A DNA stretch of 64,000 nucleotides from Bog-473 sp963791995 (GCA_963791995.1 CAWBUQ010000001.1:248001-312000); one strand, 5' to 3'; shown: positions 15,891 through 26,443, numbered from the stretch's first letter. Translations and numbers: made by a program. Notes: generated by a model not told the origin, from the sequence alone.

Positions 15891-17219
15891 GTGACCCTCT
15901 TCTCAGATGCCGCCGACCGCCGTCTTACGCGCCAGGCGCCACTGGCCGCCCGCCTACGCCCCCGCACGCTCGATGAGGTCGTGGGCCAGCAGCATCTCGT
16001 CGGCCCCGGTGCGCCGTTGCGCGCGCTGGCGGAGGCCGATCAGGTGGGTTCGGCGATCCTGTGGGGGCCGGCCGGCACGGGCAAGACGACACTGGCCCGC
16101 TTGTTGGCCGATGCGAGCGCCAAGCACCTGACGACGCTGTCGGCGACGGGTGCCGGCGTGAAGGACGTGCGCGAGGCGCTGGCCGAGGCAGAGCGCCGCC
16201 TTGGCGAATTGGGCCAGGGCACGATCCTCTTCATCGACGAGGTCCACCGCTTCTCCAAGTCCCAACAAGACGTGTTGCTTCCCGGTGTCGAGGACGGGCT
16301 GGTCGTGTTCATCGGGGCCACGACCGAGAATCCTTTTTTCGAGGTGAATCCGCCCCTGTTGAGCCGGGCCTCACTGTGGCGGCTGCACCCCTTGTCGCCC
16401 GAGGACTTGGGTGTGCTGGTACGGCGTGGCTTGGATTTGGAGGGGGCTGACGCCGAGGCCGATGCGGTGGACGCGGTGGTGGCCGCGTGCGAGGGCGATG
16501 CGAGAGCTGCATTGACGACGGTCGAGGTCGCGGTGGCGCTGGCGCGGGCGGCGGCGGAGGCGGGTGCGGAGGCCGGTGCCAAGGCCGGAGACCGGGCGCG
16601 CGTCGTGCTGACGATGGACGACATGGCACGCGCTCGCGACGGGCGGTTGTTCCACCAGGGTGCCGACGAGCACTACGACCAGATCAGCGCGCTCATCAAG
16701 AGCGTGCGGGGCTCAGACCCCGACGCCGGCTTGTACTGGATGGCCAGGATGATCGAGGCGGGGGAGGATCCGCGCTTCTTGGCCCGTCGCATGGTGATCC
16801 TCGCCAGCGAGGACATCGGGCTGGCCGATCCACAGGCGTTACTCGTCGCAGAAGCGGCCGCCCGTGCCGTGGAGTACGTCGGCCTGCCCGAGGCCGCGCT
16901 GAACCTGGCCGAGGCAGTGATCTACCTGGCCAGGGCTCCGAAATCGAATTCCGTCGTCGTCGCTCTGGGGCGGGCCCAAGACGACGTCCGCTCCAGCGTC
17001 AGCCAGGAAGTCCCGACGCACCTGCGCGACGCCCACTACAAGGGGGCCGCCACCCTCGGTCACGGTGACGGCTACGTGTACCCGCACGACGATCCCACCG
17101 GAGTGGTGCCGCAGCAGTATCGTCCAGACGCGCTCGAGGGCCACGTCTACTACGAGCCGTCGCCCCATGGTGCAGAGGGCACACCCGATACCAGGCCAGG
17201 CAGGGAGGCCGATTCGTGA
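15891..17219 (+). CDS. rarA: Replication-associated recombination protein RarA (MgsA)
   Basis: AAA+ ATPase acting at stalled replication forks. The 442-residue protein shows LAARLRPRTLDEVVGQQHL, Walker A ILWGPAGTGKTTLARLL, Walker B ILFIDEVHRFSKSQQD, sensor 1 IGATTENPFFEVNPPLLSR, and the C-terminal tetramerisation part (DQISALIKSVRGSDPDAGLYW, PRFLARRMVILASEDIGLADP). The GTG start lies 16 bases after aspS, a gene order often seen in actinobacteria. An Ala/Gly/Glu-rich loop (AAAEAGAEAGAKAGD) in the lid region is longer than usual. Its stop overlaps the GTG of the peptidase gene that follows. Confidence 0.95.
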   Translation: MTLFSDAADRRLTRQAPLAARLRPRTLDEVVGQQHLVGPGAPLRALAEADQVGSAILWGPAGTGKTTLARLLADASAKHLTTLSATGAGVKDVREALAEAERRLGELGQGTILFIDEVHRFSKSQQDVLLPGVEDGLVVFIGATTENPFFEVNPPLLSRASLWRLHPLSPEDLGVLVRRGLDLEGADAEADAVDAVVAACEGDARAALTTVEVAVALARAAAEAGAEAGAKAGDRARVVLTMDDMARARDGRLFHQGADEHYDQISALIKSVRGSDPDAGLYWMARMIEAGEDPRFLARRMVILASEDIGLADPQALLVAEAAARAVEYVGLPEAALNLAEAVIYLARAPKSNSVVVALGRAQDDVRSSVSQEVPTHLRDAHYKGAATLGHGDGYVYPHDDPTGVVPQQYRPDALEGHVYYEPSPHGAEGTPDTRPGREADS

Positions 17220-20107
17220 AGCGGCGTCATCGGAGTCGGAGCGGGCTCGTCGGAGCGGCGCTCGGGTCGGCGGCACTCTGCGCGCTGGCGCTCGCTCCGG
17301 TGGTCGCCTCAGGCGCGGCGGGCGCCGCTGGCAGTTCGGCGAAGGTCGTCCTGCCCCAACCCGCGCCCCAGATCCCCGCCGACGCCGAGACGCTCGGCCC
17401 TGCACCCTCGACACAGGTCATGAGCCTCGACGTGACCCTGGCCGGGCAGGACCCGACGGGCCTGGCCCAGACGGTCGCCGCGGTGACGACGGCGGGCTCG
17501 CCGCAGTACCGCCACTACCTCACCGCGGCGCAATACGCGGCACAGTTCGGCCCGAGCCCCGCCGAGGTGGCACAGGTGTCGACGACCTTGCGGAGCGAGG
17601 GGCTGACGGTCGGCACACCGCAAGCCGGCTCGAACCTTGTCCCGGTCAGCGGCTCCGTGGCGACCGTCAGCGCCGCGTTCGGGACGCCGCTCGAGAGCGT
17701 GCAGCGGCCCGACCAGGCCCGGGTGCTGGTCAACACCGCATCGCCGCAGGTGCCGGCGTCGCTCTCGGGCGTCGTGACCGGCGTCGTCGGCCTCAACGGG
17801 CTGTTCGAAGAGCACTCCATGCTCGTGCCTGGGCGGAATCAGAGCAGTGGCGGTGGGGGCTCGGCCACGGCACCGGCCCCGGGGACGAGCGGCGGCCCGA
17901 GCTCGAGCACCGGCCCCACCGCCCCGGAGAACCAGGCCCACGCCGTGGCCCATGCCCCCACTCCCCAGGCCTGTGCCGCGGCCCAGGGCCAGGCCTTCGG
18001 CGGCGCGTACACCTCCACGCAGCTGGCCTCGGTGTTCGGACTGAACCAGGTCTTCGGCCAGGGCCGCACCGGTATCGGACAGACGATCGCCGTGGTCGAG
18101 TTCGAGCAGTACCTCCAGAGCGACTTCAACTCGTTCGAGTCGTGCTACGGGCTGGCCAGTCCCATCCGCAACGTGCCCGTCGACGGCGGTGCACCCGGGC
18201 CCGCCGAGGGCACCGGTGAGGCGGCGCTCGACGTCGAGCTCGCCTCGTTCAACGCGCCGTCCGCGTCACTGCTCGTGTACGAGGCGCCGAACGACAACGA
18301 CGCCCAGTCGCTCGATCTCTTCAACGCCATCGCGAGTCAGGACGCCGCCCAGGTGGTCACGACCAGCTGGGGCAACTGCGAGCAGTTCATCAACGGCAGC
18401 GACCCCAGCTACATCCCCAACGAGAGCCAGATCTTTCAACGTATGGCGCTGCAGGGCCAGACGGTCATCGCGGCCTCGGGTGACGCGGGATCCGAGGACT
18501 GCTGGCCGACCAACGGCAGCACGTCGCTCGCCGTGGACGACCCGGGGTCCCAGCCCGATGTGGTCAGCGTGGGCGGGACCAGCCTGCCCAACCTCTCGGC
18601 GTCGTCGCAGTCGGTGTGGAACGACACCCTCATCAGCGTGGACCGCAACCCGGGGGCCGGGGGTGGCGGCTTCTCGGGCACCTGGAGCAGGCCGTCCTTC
18701 CAGAACGGGTTCACGTCGGACGCCAACCGGGCCGTGCCCGACATCTCGTTCCCGAGCAACCCGTCGGCAGGCGGGGTCGCGGCGTTCTTTGCCGGGGGCT
18801 GGACCGCGTTCGGCGGCACCAGTGTGGCCGCGCCCACCAACGCCGGCTTCTTCGCCGACACCAACCAAGGCTGCTTCAGCCGGCTGGGCATGGTGGCGCC
18901 GGCGCTCTATGCGTCCGGACACACCGGCAATACCAACTACACCGACATCACGACGGGGAACAACGACTTCACCGGGGGCAACGGGGGCGACTACCAGGCC
19001 ACCGTGGGCTTCGACGCCGCCAGCGGGCTGGGAACGCCCGTCGATCAGAATCTCGCCATCTCGCTCCAGGGCGCCGACGGGTGCCCCTCGGTTTCGGCGG
19101 TCGCTCCCAACACCGGGCCGCTCAGCGGCAGTGGCGCCATCACGATTTTCGGCGGCGGCTTCGCCAACGCCACTGCGGTCAGCTTCGGCGCGCTGGGCAG
19201 CGGCACGATCGTGGGGCAAAGCGAGAACTCCATCTCGGTGGTCCCTCCCGCCTCGTCCAGCCCGACGTGCGTGGACGTCACGGTGACGAATCCCCTCGGT
19301 GTCTCGGCCACGTCGCCGGCCGATCACTACGGCTTCGGCGGTGATCTCGACTGCGGCCAGGGCTACCGCTTCGTGGCGAGCGACGGCGGCATCTTCGACT
19401 TCGGCGACGCCGGGTTCTTCGGTTCGGCCGGGAACATCCACCTCAACGCGCCCGTGGTGGGCATGGCCGACACGCCGAGCACCAACGGCTACTGGCTCGT
19501 CGCGACCGACGGGGGCATCTTCACCTACGGCGACGCCGCGTACTTCGGCTCCATGGGCGGGCAGCACCTGAACAGGCCCATCGTCGGCATGGCGGCCGCC
19601 CCGACGGGCGGGGGCTACTGGCTGGTGGCGTCCGACGGCGGCATCTTCAGCTTCGGGAACGTCCACTTCTACGGCTCCACGGGCGCCATCCACCTGAACA
19701 AGCCGATCGTCGGCATGGCCTCGACCCCGGACGGTGGCGGCTACTGGCTCGTCGCCTCCGACGGGGGGATCTTCGCCTACGGCGACGCGCACTTCTACGG
19801 CTCGACGGGTGCCCTGCGCCTCAACTCGCCCGTCGTCGGCATGGCCGCCGCACCGGGTGGCGGCGGGTACTGGCTGGTCGCGGCCGACGGCGGCATCTTC
19901 ACCTTCGGGACCGCCGCCTACTCGGGCTCAGCGGGCAACCTCCGCCTCAACCAGCCCGTGGTGGGGATGGCGGCCACGCCCGACGGCGGAGGCTACTGGC
20001 TCGTTGCGACCGACGGCGGCATCTTCACCTACGGGGACGCACAGTTCTTCGGCTCGACGGGGAGCCTGCACCTGAACAGGCCCATCGTGGGCATGTCCTC
20101 GGCCTGA
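17216..20107 (+). CDS. Secreted S53 (sedolisin/kumamolisin) peptidase with six C-terminal repeats
   Basis: A predicted secreted, pro-form acid peptidase of 963 residues. Order: Arg-rich signal peptide (residues 1-35), activation prodomain (TAGSPQYRHYLTAAQYAAQF, about 90-210), Gly/Ser/Pro linker, S53 catalytic domain (about 255-620), an IPT/TIG domain (about 622-710), then six 42-residue repeats to the end. The catalytic Glu and Asp lie in TGEAALDVELA (about 335 and 339), the oxyanion Asp in AASGDAGSE (about 423), and the nucleophile Ser in FGGTSVAAPTN (536). The repeats may bind the cell surface. It overlaps rarA by GTGA, an odd partner for a repair gene. Enzyme class is secure; substrate and location after export are inferred. 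Confidence 0.92.
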   Translation: MKRRHRSRSGLVGAALGSAALCALALAPVVASGAAGAAGSSAKVVLPQPAPQIPADAETLGPAPSTQVMSLDVTLAGQDPTGLAQTVAAVTTAGSPQYRHYLTAAQYAAQFGPSPAEVAQVSTTLRSEGLTVGTPQAGSNLVPVSGSVATVSAAFGTPLESVQRPDQARVLVNTASPQVPASLSGVVTGVVGLNGLFEEHSMLVPGRNQSSGGGGSATAPAPGTSGGPSSSTGPTAPENQAHAVAHAPTPQACAAAQGQAFGGAYTSTQLASVFGLNQVFGQGRTGIGQTIAVVEFEQYLQSDFNSFESCYGLASPIRNVPVDGGAPGPAEGTGEAALDVELASFNAPSASLLVYEAPNDNDAQSLDLFNAIASQDAAQVVTTSWGNCEQFINGSDPSYIPNESQIFQRMALQGQTVIAASGDAGSEDCWPTNGSTSLAVDDPGSQPDVVSVGGTSLPNLSASSQSVWNDTLISVDRNPGAGGGGFSGTWSRPSFQNGFTSDANRAVPDISFPSNPSAGGVAAFFAGGWTAFGGTSVAAPTNAGFFADTNQGCFSRLGMVAPALYASGHTGNTNYTDITTGNNDFTGGNGGDYQATVGFDAASGLGTPVDQNLAISLQGADGCPSVSAVAPNTGPLSGSGAITIFGGGFANATAVSFGALGSGTIVGQSENSISVVPPASSSPTCVDVTVTNPLGVSATSPADHYGFGGDLDCGQGYRFVASDGGIFDFGDAGFFGSAGNIHLNAPVVGMADTPSTNGYWLVATDGGIFTYGDAAYFGSMGGQHLNRPIVGMAAAPTGGGYWLVASDGGIFSFGNVHFYGSTGAIHLNKPIVGMASTPDGGGYWLVASDGGIFAYGDAHFYGSTGALRLNSPVVGMAAAPGGGGYWLVAADGGIFTFGTAAYSGSAGNLRLNQPVVGMAATPDGGGYWLVATDGGIFTYGDAQFFGSTGSLHLNRPIVGMSSA
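19361..20104 (+). repeat. Six 126-base (42-residue) coding repeats
   Basis: Copies begin at 19361, 19487, 19613, 19739, 19865 and 19991; the last is cut short by the stop codon. The consensus reads GYWLVA-DGGIF-YGDA, then FYGSTG, HLN-PIVGMA and a TPDGG turn. The regular aromatic/Gly pattern suggests a beta-structured module, perhaps blades of a propeller or a wall-binding array. Spacing is exactly 126 bases throughout, with no indel between copies. Confidence 0.95.
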
Positions 20108-20158
20108 GTCCGCCTGAGTCCCCGGGTGGGCGGGCCCCGAAGTGGATTTTGCCCCCGG

Positions 20159-20164
20159 TAAGCT
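20159..20164 (+). promoter_or_regulatory. -10 element TAAGCT of a probable leaderless alaS mRNA
   Basis: TAAGCT is six bases before ATG 20171, and GTG 20168 directly precedes that ATG. The position fits transcription starting at the initiation codon. No -35 consensus is visible. Confidence 0.5.
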
Positions 20165-20170
20165 GGGGTG

Positions 20171-22754
20171 ATGGACGCCAACGGACTGAGGGCGGCCTTC
20201 ACGCGCTTCTTCGCTGATCGGGGCCACACTGTCGTCCCGTCAGCCAGCCTCATCCCACACGACCCGTCGGTCCTCTTCACCATCGCGGGCATGGTGCCCT
20301 TCAAGCCGTACTTCGTCGGCGAGGAGACACCGCCGTGGGCCCGGGCGACGTCCATTCAGAAGTGCTTCCGGACGCCGGACATCGACATCATCGGCACGGA
20401 CACGTATCACTGCACCTTCTTCGAGATGCTGGGCAACTTCAGTTTCGGGGACTACTTCAAGGCCGATGCCATTCCGCTGGCCTGGGAGCTCCTCACCGAC
20501 GTCTTCGGTCTCGACGGCGACCGCCTTTGGATCACCGTGCACGACAGCGACGACGAGGCCGAGCAGATCTGGATCGACAAGGTGGGCGTGCGGCCCGAGC
20601 GCATCCAGCGCATGGGCGACGAGGACAACTTCTGGGCCATGGGCGAGACCGGCCCCTGCGGCCCCGACTCGGAGATCTTCATCGACAAGGGTCCCGAGTA
20701 CGGGCACGACGGCGGGCCCAAGCACGGGGGCAGCGACCGCTTCGTCGAGATGTGGAACCTCGTTTTCATGCAGTTCAACCGGGACGAGGCGGGAATCCTC
20801 TCCGATCTGCCGCGCAAGAACATCGACACGGGTGCGGGTTTCGAGCGGATCCTTCCGGTCCTCCAGGGCAAGGATTCGATGTTCGACACCGACCTCTTCC
20901 TGCCCATCATCGACGCGGCGGCGTCCGTCATCGGCACCGGCTACGGCACCGACGAGCGGACCGACGTCTCCTTGCGCGTCCTGGCCGACCACGCGCGGGC
21001 GATGACCATGCTGGTCGCCGACGGCGTCCTGCCGGCCAACGAGGGCCGGGGCTATGTTTTGCGCCGCATCGTGCGCCGCGCCGTGATGGCGGCGCGCCGC
21101 CTCGGGGTCGACAAGCCCATCGGCCCGACGCTGGTGCAGGCGGCGACCGGGGTCCTCGGTGAGGCCTGGCCCGCCCTGGTGAGCCAGCACGACCTGATCG
21201 TCAACGTCGTCGCCCGCGAGGAGGCCGGGTTCGACCGCACGCTGCGGGCCGGTCTCGGCCGCCTCGAAGAGGCCATCGCCGGCGGCGGCAAGGTCCTGTC
21301 CGGCGAAGTCGCCTTCACGTTGCACGACACCCACGGCTTCCCCGTCGAGCTCACCGAGGAGTTGGCGCGCGACGCCGGTGTCGAGGTGGACCGGGCGGGG
21401 TTCGACGCCGCCATGCGCGAACAGCGCGAGCAGGGCCCGGGCGGCTGCCAAGGCATCGCGGGCCGGCGACGAGGCCGCCTACCGCGCCCTGCTCGATGAG
21501 GAGGGGCAGACCGCCTTCGTCGGGCGGGGCATGGAGAACTACGAGGCACCCGGCCGCGTCCTGGCCGTGCTCGAGCGGATGGGCGACGAGGAGGGCGGCG
21601 AGAAGGGCACGGTCGAGATCTTCTTGGACCGCACGCCGTTCTACGCCGAAGGCGGCGGCCAGGTGGGCGACACCGGGACCATCGTGACCGAGTCGGGCAT
21701 CGCGGACGTCTACGACACCCAGTACGCCGTGCCCGGCCTCATCGTCCACCGGGCCCGCGTCGACGGCGAGGTGGTCGCCGGCCAGGACGCGCTCGCCACC
21801 ATCGACGGCGAGCGCCGTGAGGCCATCCGCCGCAACCACACCGCGACCCACTTGTTGCACTCGGCCCTGCGGACCGTGCTGGGAGACCACGTACGCCAGC
21901 AGGGGTCACTGGTCTCGCCGGAGTATCTGCGCTTCGACTTCTCGCACCACGCCCAGCCGACACGCGAGGAGCTCGACGAGGTGTTCGCGCTGGCCAACGC
22001 CGCCGTCCTGACCGACATCGGCGTCGAGACGACCGAGACGTCGCGCGAGCAGGCCGAGCAGATGGGTGCCATCGCCTTCTTCGGTGACAAGTACGGCGCC
22101 GCGGTCCGCGTGGTGCAGGCCGGGCCGAGCTCGCTCGAGTTCTGCGGCGGTACGCACGTCGACTCGCTGGGTCAGATCGGCCCCATCACCTTGCTCTCGG
22201 AGGGTTCCATCGGCTCGAACACCCGGCGGATCTTCGCCATCACCGGCAAGGCTTCGCTGGCCCGCGCCGTCGAACGCGAGCGCCTCGTCCAGTCGGCCGC
22301 CGAACTGTTGCGCGCCGAGCCCGACGAGTTGGTCGCCGCCATCGGCCGGATGGTGGAGCGCCAGCGCGACGCCGAGAAGGAGCTGTCCCGGTTGCGCCAG
22401 CAATCGAGTGAGGCCGAGGCCACGACCCTGGCCGCCCAGGCGGCGTCCGACGGCGGCGTCGTGGTCGCACGGCGCGACAACGTGCAGGCCGACGCGCTGC
22501 GCACGCTGGCCCAGGCCGTGGCGCGCCACGAGGGTGTGCGTGCCGTGGTCCTCGGTGGCTCGCCAGACGGCGCCAAGGTGGCCATTGCGGCCGCCACGGG
22601 CGGGGACCCCGACGCGGTGCAACTGGTGAAGAAACTCGGCGCGCTGGTCGGTGGCGGGGGCGGAGGATCGGCCGAGCTCGCACTGGCGGGCGGCAAGGAC
22701 GCTTCGCAGATCGACGCCGCGCTGGCCGAGGCGCAGCGACTCCTCTCGGCGTGA
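20171..22754 (+). CDS. alaS: Alanyl-tRNA synthetase (frameshifted)
   Basis: Charges tRNA-Ala and edits mischarged Ser/Gly. N-terminal class II core: FTIAGMVPFKPYFVGEE, CFRTPDIDIIGTDTYH, FEMLGNFSFGDYFK, NIDTGAGFERILPVLQG, GRGYVLRRIVRRAV. C-terminal half: editing domain with RRNHTATHLLHSALR and FCGGTHVDSLGQIG, then a coiled coil and C-Ala domain (ALVGGGGGGSAELALAGGKD). After AAMREQREQ the frame is lost at about 21430; the rest begins ARAAAKASRAGDEAAYRAL one frame on. One extra G in CAGGGCCC explains it. Both halves are intact and the gene is essential, so a base-call error is most likely. ATG 20171 is preferred over GTG 20168. Confidence 0.95.
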
Positions 22755-23212
22755 TCGCCGGGCAGGCGGCTGATGACCGCGCGCGCACCAAGGGCCGGGT
22801 CGTGGCGCTCGACCTGGGTGCGAAGCGCATCGGGGTGGCGTTCAGCGACAGCGGTCGGAGCATCGCCAGCCCGTGGGGGACGATCGAGCGCAGCGGTGAC
22901 CCGACGCGCGACCGGCGGGCCGTTGTGGAGGCCGTGCACGAGGTCGAGGCGTCGACCGTGGTGGTGGGCCTGCCCTTGAGCCTGTCGGGTGAGGTCGGCC
23001 CGGCCGCCAAGGCGGCGCTCACCGAGGCCGACGAGCTGCGCGCGTTGCTCAACCCCGAGGGCGTCGCCGTCGAGACGGCGGACGAGCGCTTCACCACCGT
23101 GGAGGCCGAGCGGGCAATGCGGGCCGCCGGACGCACCGGCAAGGCGGCTCGCAAGGTGGTCGACAGCGCGGCGGCGATGGTGCTGCTCCAAGCCTGGCTG
23201 GACAACCGATGA
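22751..23212 (+). CDS. ruvX: Putative pre-16S rRNA nuclease RuvX/YqgF
   Basis: RNase H-fold protein thought to process the 5' end of pre-16S rRNA; formerly annotated as a Holliday junction resolvase. The 153-residue protein has the first acidic strand VVALDLGAKRIGVAFSD, VVVGLPLSLSGEVGP, DERFTTVEAERAM and the last acidic motif KVVDSAAAMVLLQAWLD. The GTG overlaps the alaS stop (GTGA), and its stop overlaps the mltG start (ATGA). The order alaS-ruvX-mltG-aroE is a conserved actinobacterial arrangement and supports the call. Confidence 0.94.
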   Translation: MIAGQAADDRARTKGRVVALDLGAKRIGVAFSDSGRSIASPWGTIERSGDPTRDRRAVVEAVHEVEASTVVVGLPLSLSGEVGPAAKAALTEADELRALLNPEGVAVETADERFTTVEAERAMRAAGRTGKAARKVVDSAAAMVLLQAWLDNR

Positions 23213-24406
23213 GCGGGCCGGACGGTCCCGATGGCCCGAACGGGCCCGGGGGTGACGACGACGAGTTCCCCTGGCCGCGCCCCGAATCCGACACGGACGC
23301 CGAGGGTGCCGGAGGTGCGGGCGACGGCGACCTGGCCGACGAGGGGCGCCGACGAGACGCGGGCCGACCGGCGGGCGGCGCGTTCGGCCCAGCGGCGCCG
23401 GCGGCGCCGGATCCTGGCCGGCGTCGGGGGCGCGCTCCTCGTCCTCGTGCTGGCGTTCGTGCTCTGGTACGAGCTCGAGTCGCACGCTCTCGGGCCCGAG
23501 GGGCCTCAGGTCGTCGTCACGGTGACGCAAGGGGAGTCGACCAGCAGCATCGTCGACTCCCTCAGCGCGAAGCACGTGATCGGCAGCTCACTGGCCTTCC
23601 ATGTCTTCGACGTCGTCCACGGGACCCCGTCCGTCTTGCCCGGGAGTTATGCCCTCCACGAGAACCAGACGTTCGCCGAGGTGCGCACGATTTTGGCCGC
23701 GGGGCCGAACATCTACCCGGTGGATGTCCGTCCCGGCTTCGCCCTCTCCGAGGTGGCCTCCCAGGTCGACAGCATTCCGGGGCACGACGCGGGTGGGTTC
23801 GCCAAGGCCGCAGCGAGCGGGACGGTGCACTCTGCGTTCTCGCCGCCGGGCTCCAACGATCTCGAGGGCATGCTCGGCACGGGGGTGTACAACATTCTGC
23901 CGGGAGAGAGCGACGACACCATCGTGGCGGACATGGTGCAGCGCTTCGACAAGGACGCACAGGCCGAGGGACTCACGACGGCGTCAGCGTCGGCGCTCGG
24001 TCTCACGCCGTACCAGCTGATCACCGCCGCCTCCATCGTGGAGAAGGAGGGCTACATCCCGGTCAACATGCCCGACACGGCTCGCGTCATCTACAACCGC
24101 CTGGCCAAGGGACTGCCGCTGCAGATGGATTCGACCATCCTCTACGCCCTGGGCCAGGACGGCGGGCCGGTCACGTCCAAGGACCTGCAGATCCAGTCGC
24201 CGTACAACACGTACCTGAACAACGGCCTGACCCCGACGCCGATCTGTATGCCCTCCACCGACGCCATGGATGCGGCGCTCCACCCACCGGCCGGAGCGTG
24301 GCTCTACTTCGTGTTGGTTCAGAAGAACGGCGTCATGGCCTTCGCCGACACCTACGCGCAGCAGCTGGCCAACGAGCAGCTGGCGAAGTCGCGTGGGCTT
24401 CCCTGA
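23209..24406 (+). CDS. mltG: Endolytic murein transglycosylase MltG (frameshifted near N-terminus)
   Basis: Membrane-anchored transglycosylase that cuts nascent peptidoglycan strands. ATG 23209 starts a Gly/Asp/Pro-rich cytoplasmic region (MSGPDGPDGPNGPGG) that leads in frame to DLADEG at about 23343. The rest, ADETRADRRAARSAQRRRRR, a transmembrane helix (ILAGVGGALLVLVLAFVLWY), a LysM-like region and the catalytic YceG domain, is one frame on. One extra G in GAGGGGCG explains the shift. Catalytic-domain signatures are ITAASIVEKEGYIP (active-site Glu), ARVIYNRLAKGLPLQMDST, SPYNTYLNNGLTPTPI and MAFADTYAQQLAN. Its ATG overlaps the ruvX stop. Confidence 0.92.
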
Positions 24407-24407
24407 C

Positions 24408-25356
24408 ATGCCGCCGCCTGAGCGTGAGCCTCGGCCCGGCCCGCGCACCATGGACGAGGCCCGGCAGCTCGTGGGCCACGACGCCGTCATCGTCGGAGTG
24501 ATCGGAAGCCCCGTCGCGCACTCGCTCTCGCCCGTTCTGCACAACGCGGCGTTTGCCGAGCTCGGGCTCGGGACGCGTTGGCGGTCGTTCGCTTTCGAAG
24601 TCCCACCCGGTTCGGCGGCTACCGCGCTCGACGACATGCGCCAGCTCAACGTCACGGGGTTGTCCGTCACCATGCCGCACAAGGCAGCCGTGGCGGCTCT
24701 GGTGGACGACATCAGTGACGCAGCGCGGCTCCTCGATGCGGTCAATTGCGTCAGCAACACCGGCGGATCGCTGTACGGCGTCAACACCGACGGCGAGGGG
24801 TTCGTCGCCGCCCTGGAACGAGGTGCGGACTTCGACCCCGCTGGCCGGCGGTGCCTCGTGGTCGGCGCCGGTGGCGCGGCGCGCGCCGTGGTGTTGGCGC
24901 TGGCCCAGCGTGGCGCGTCAGGCGTGGCCGTGCTGAATCGCACTCGGACCCGAGCCGTTGCGACGGCGGCGCTGGCCGGTGCTTCGGGATCGGTGGTCGA
25001 CGCGGAGGATCAGGAGGCGATCGCCCGGGCGGTCGCGACTGCAGACCTGGTGGTCAACGCCACGCCGGTCGGCATGGCGGGGACGGGGAGCGGGGCAGAG
25101 GCCGGCCCGGCTGAGTGGCTCGTCCAGCCGGGGGAGCTTGGCTACCGGCAGGTCGCGGTGGACCTGATTTATGCGCCCAGGCCGACGGCCTGGCTGGTGA
25201 CCGCGGCGGAGGCCGGGGCGACCACCCTCGATGGCCTGGGCATGCTGGTGCACCAGGCGGCGGCCCAACTGGCTCTCTGGACCGGCCAGGAGCCGCCGGT
25301 CGAGGCCATGTGGGAGGCGGCGGAGGACGGCGGAGGCGGCGAGCCCCCCGACCTGA
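24408..25356 (+). CDS. aroE: Shikimate dehydrogenase (3' end run-on)
   Basis: Reduces 3-dehydroshikimate to shikimate with NADPH in the aromatic pathway, upstream of the trp genes. Seen: GVIGSPVAHSLSPVLHNAAF, GLSVTMPHKAAVAAL with the catalytic Lys, NCVSNTGGSLYGVNTDGEGF, Rossmann loop VVGAGGAARAVVLAL, VNATPVGMAG, DLIYAPRPTAWL and GLGMLVHQAAAQLALW. The frame has no stop where AroE should end and runs on antisense through mscS to 26447. TGA codons at 25354-25356 and 25363-25365 lie one frame away just after a CCCCCC run, so one extra base there is the likely cause; the end given is that TGA. The start is two bases after the mltG stop. Confidence 0.9.
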
Positions 25357-25418
25357 GGGATCTGATACCTCTCGCCGGTTGGGCCGACCCGTCGAGCAGG
25401 TCAGGTCACGGCGTCAGA

Positions 25419-26414
25419 TCACGTTGCAGGCGAACCGGGCGGCACCGCCTCGGCAGGCCACAGCTCCGCCTTGGCCAGCGCGACGATCGTCTCCTCGCGC
25501 AGGGCTCGCGTCAACGCGTCGCGTTCGGAGGGAATCGTGAGCAGCATCACCCGCATGGTGATCGTGGAGGAGTCGGCGGAGAGGAGGCCGACGAGGTTGG
25601 GCGGCTCGGTGCAGTGGGCGGCGAAGCGCGGATCGGTGGCCACCCGTCGCGCCGCCTCTTCGATGATGCCCCGCACGGTGTCGAGATCGGCCGCGGTGGC
25701 GCCGGGAAGTGGCAGGTCGACAACGGCACGCGCCCAGCCACGCGACAGGTTGCCGACGAGTCGGATGTCGCCGTTGGGAATGACGTAGATCGTTCCGTCG
25801 ACCGCGCGGAATCGAGTGAGGCGCATGGTCACGTCCTCGACGACGCCCGTCACGCCGCCGACGGTGACGGAGTCGCCGACGTTGTACTGGTCCTCCATGG
25901 TCATGAGGACGCCAGAGAAGTAGTCGCGGACGATCTGTTGCGCGCCGAACCCGAGGGTGGCCCCGATGATGGTCGCGCTGGCCAGCAGCGGGGTCAGGTT
26001 GATGCCGAGCAGGCCCAAGACGATGGCCCCGGCCACGACGAAGACGAAGAACCGCCAGACGTTGGCCAGCACGCCGGACATCGTGGTGACGCGCGCGCCG
26101 GCTCGCTGCGAACCGGAACGGGTGGCGGCTTGGTTCGCCACGCGATCGAGGACGCGTCGGACGATCTTGGCACCCACGTGCGCCGCGATGAGCGCGACGA
26201 GGACGACGAGAAGGATGCTGAGCGGGCGAATGACGAGGTCGGTCACCGTCGACGCCGTGTCCGGGCTGACGCCCAGTTTGGTCAGGAGGTGGTAGAGCCA
26301 CCCGCCGCCCTGGTCCACCTGATTTGCCTGGTTGGCGGTGCTCGAACCGGCTGCCGCGAGCCAGCTCGTGGTGCCGACCAGGGCGTGGGCCGGCGCCAGG
26401 GAAGGAGAGGTCAC
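25419..26414 (-). CDS. mscS: Small-conductance mechanosensitive channel (MscS family)
   Basis: Opens under membrane tension to release solutes on osmotic downshock. The 331-residue protein has an N-terminal hydrophobic region, two further helices (RPLSILLVVLVALIAAHVG, WRFFVFVVAGAIVLGLLG), the pore-lining TM3 with its Gly/Ala pattern (LLASATIIGATLGFGAQQIV), the beta domain (FEDQ-like MEDQYNVGDSVTVGGV, VVEDVTMRLTRFRAVDG, IPNGDI) and a soluble C-terminal domain. It is convergent with aroE and divergent from rodA, with only 29 bases between the two starts. The GTG start at 26414 is the first in frame and gives a normal length. Confidence 0.92.
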   Translation of the reverse strand: MTSPSLAPAHALVGTTSWLAAAGSSTANQANQVDQGGGWLYHLLTKLGVSPDTASTVTDLVIRPLSILLVVLVALIAAHVGAKIVRRVLDRVANQAATRSGSQRAGARVTTMSGVLANVWRFFVFVVAGAIVLGLLGINLTPLLASATIIGATLGFGAQQIVRDYFSGVLMTMEDQYNVGDSVTVGGVTGVVEDVTMRLTRFRAVDGTIYVIPNGDIRLVGNLSRGWARAVVDLPLPGATAADLDTVRGIIEEAARRVATDPRFAAHCTEPPNLVGLLSADSSTITMRVMLLTIPSERDALTRALREETIVALAKAELWPAEAVPPGSPAT

Positions 26415-26443
26415 GGCCGATATTGTGTCCCTGAATCCGCCTT

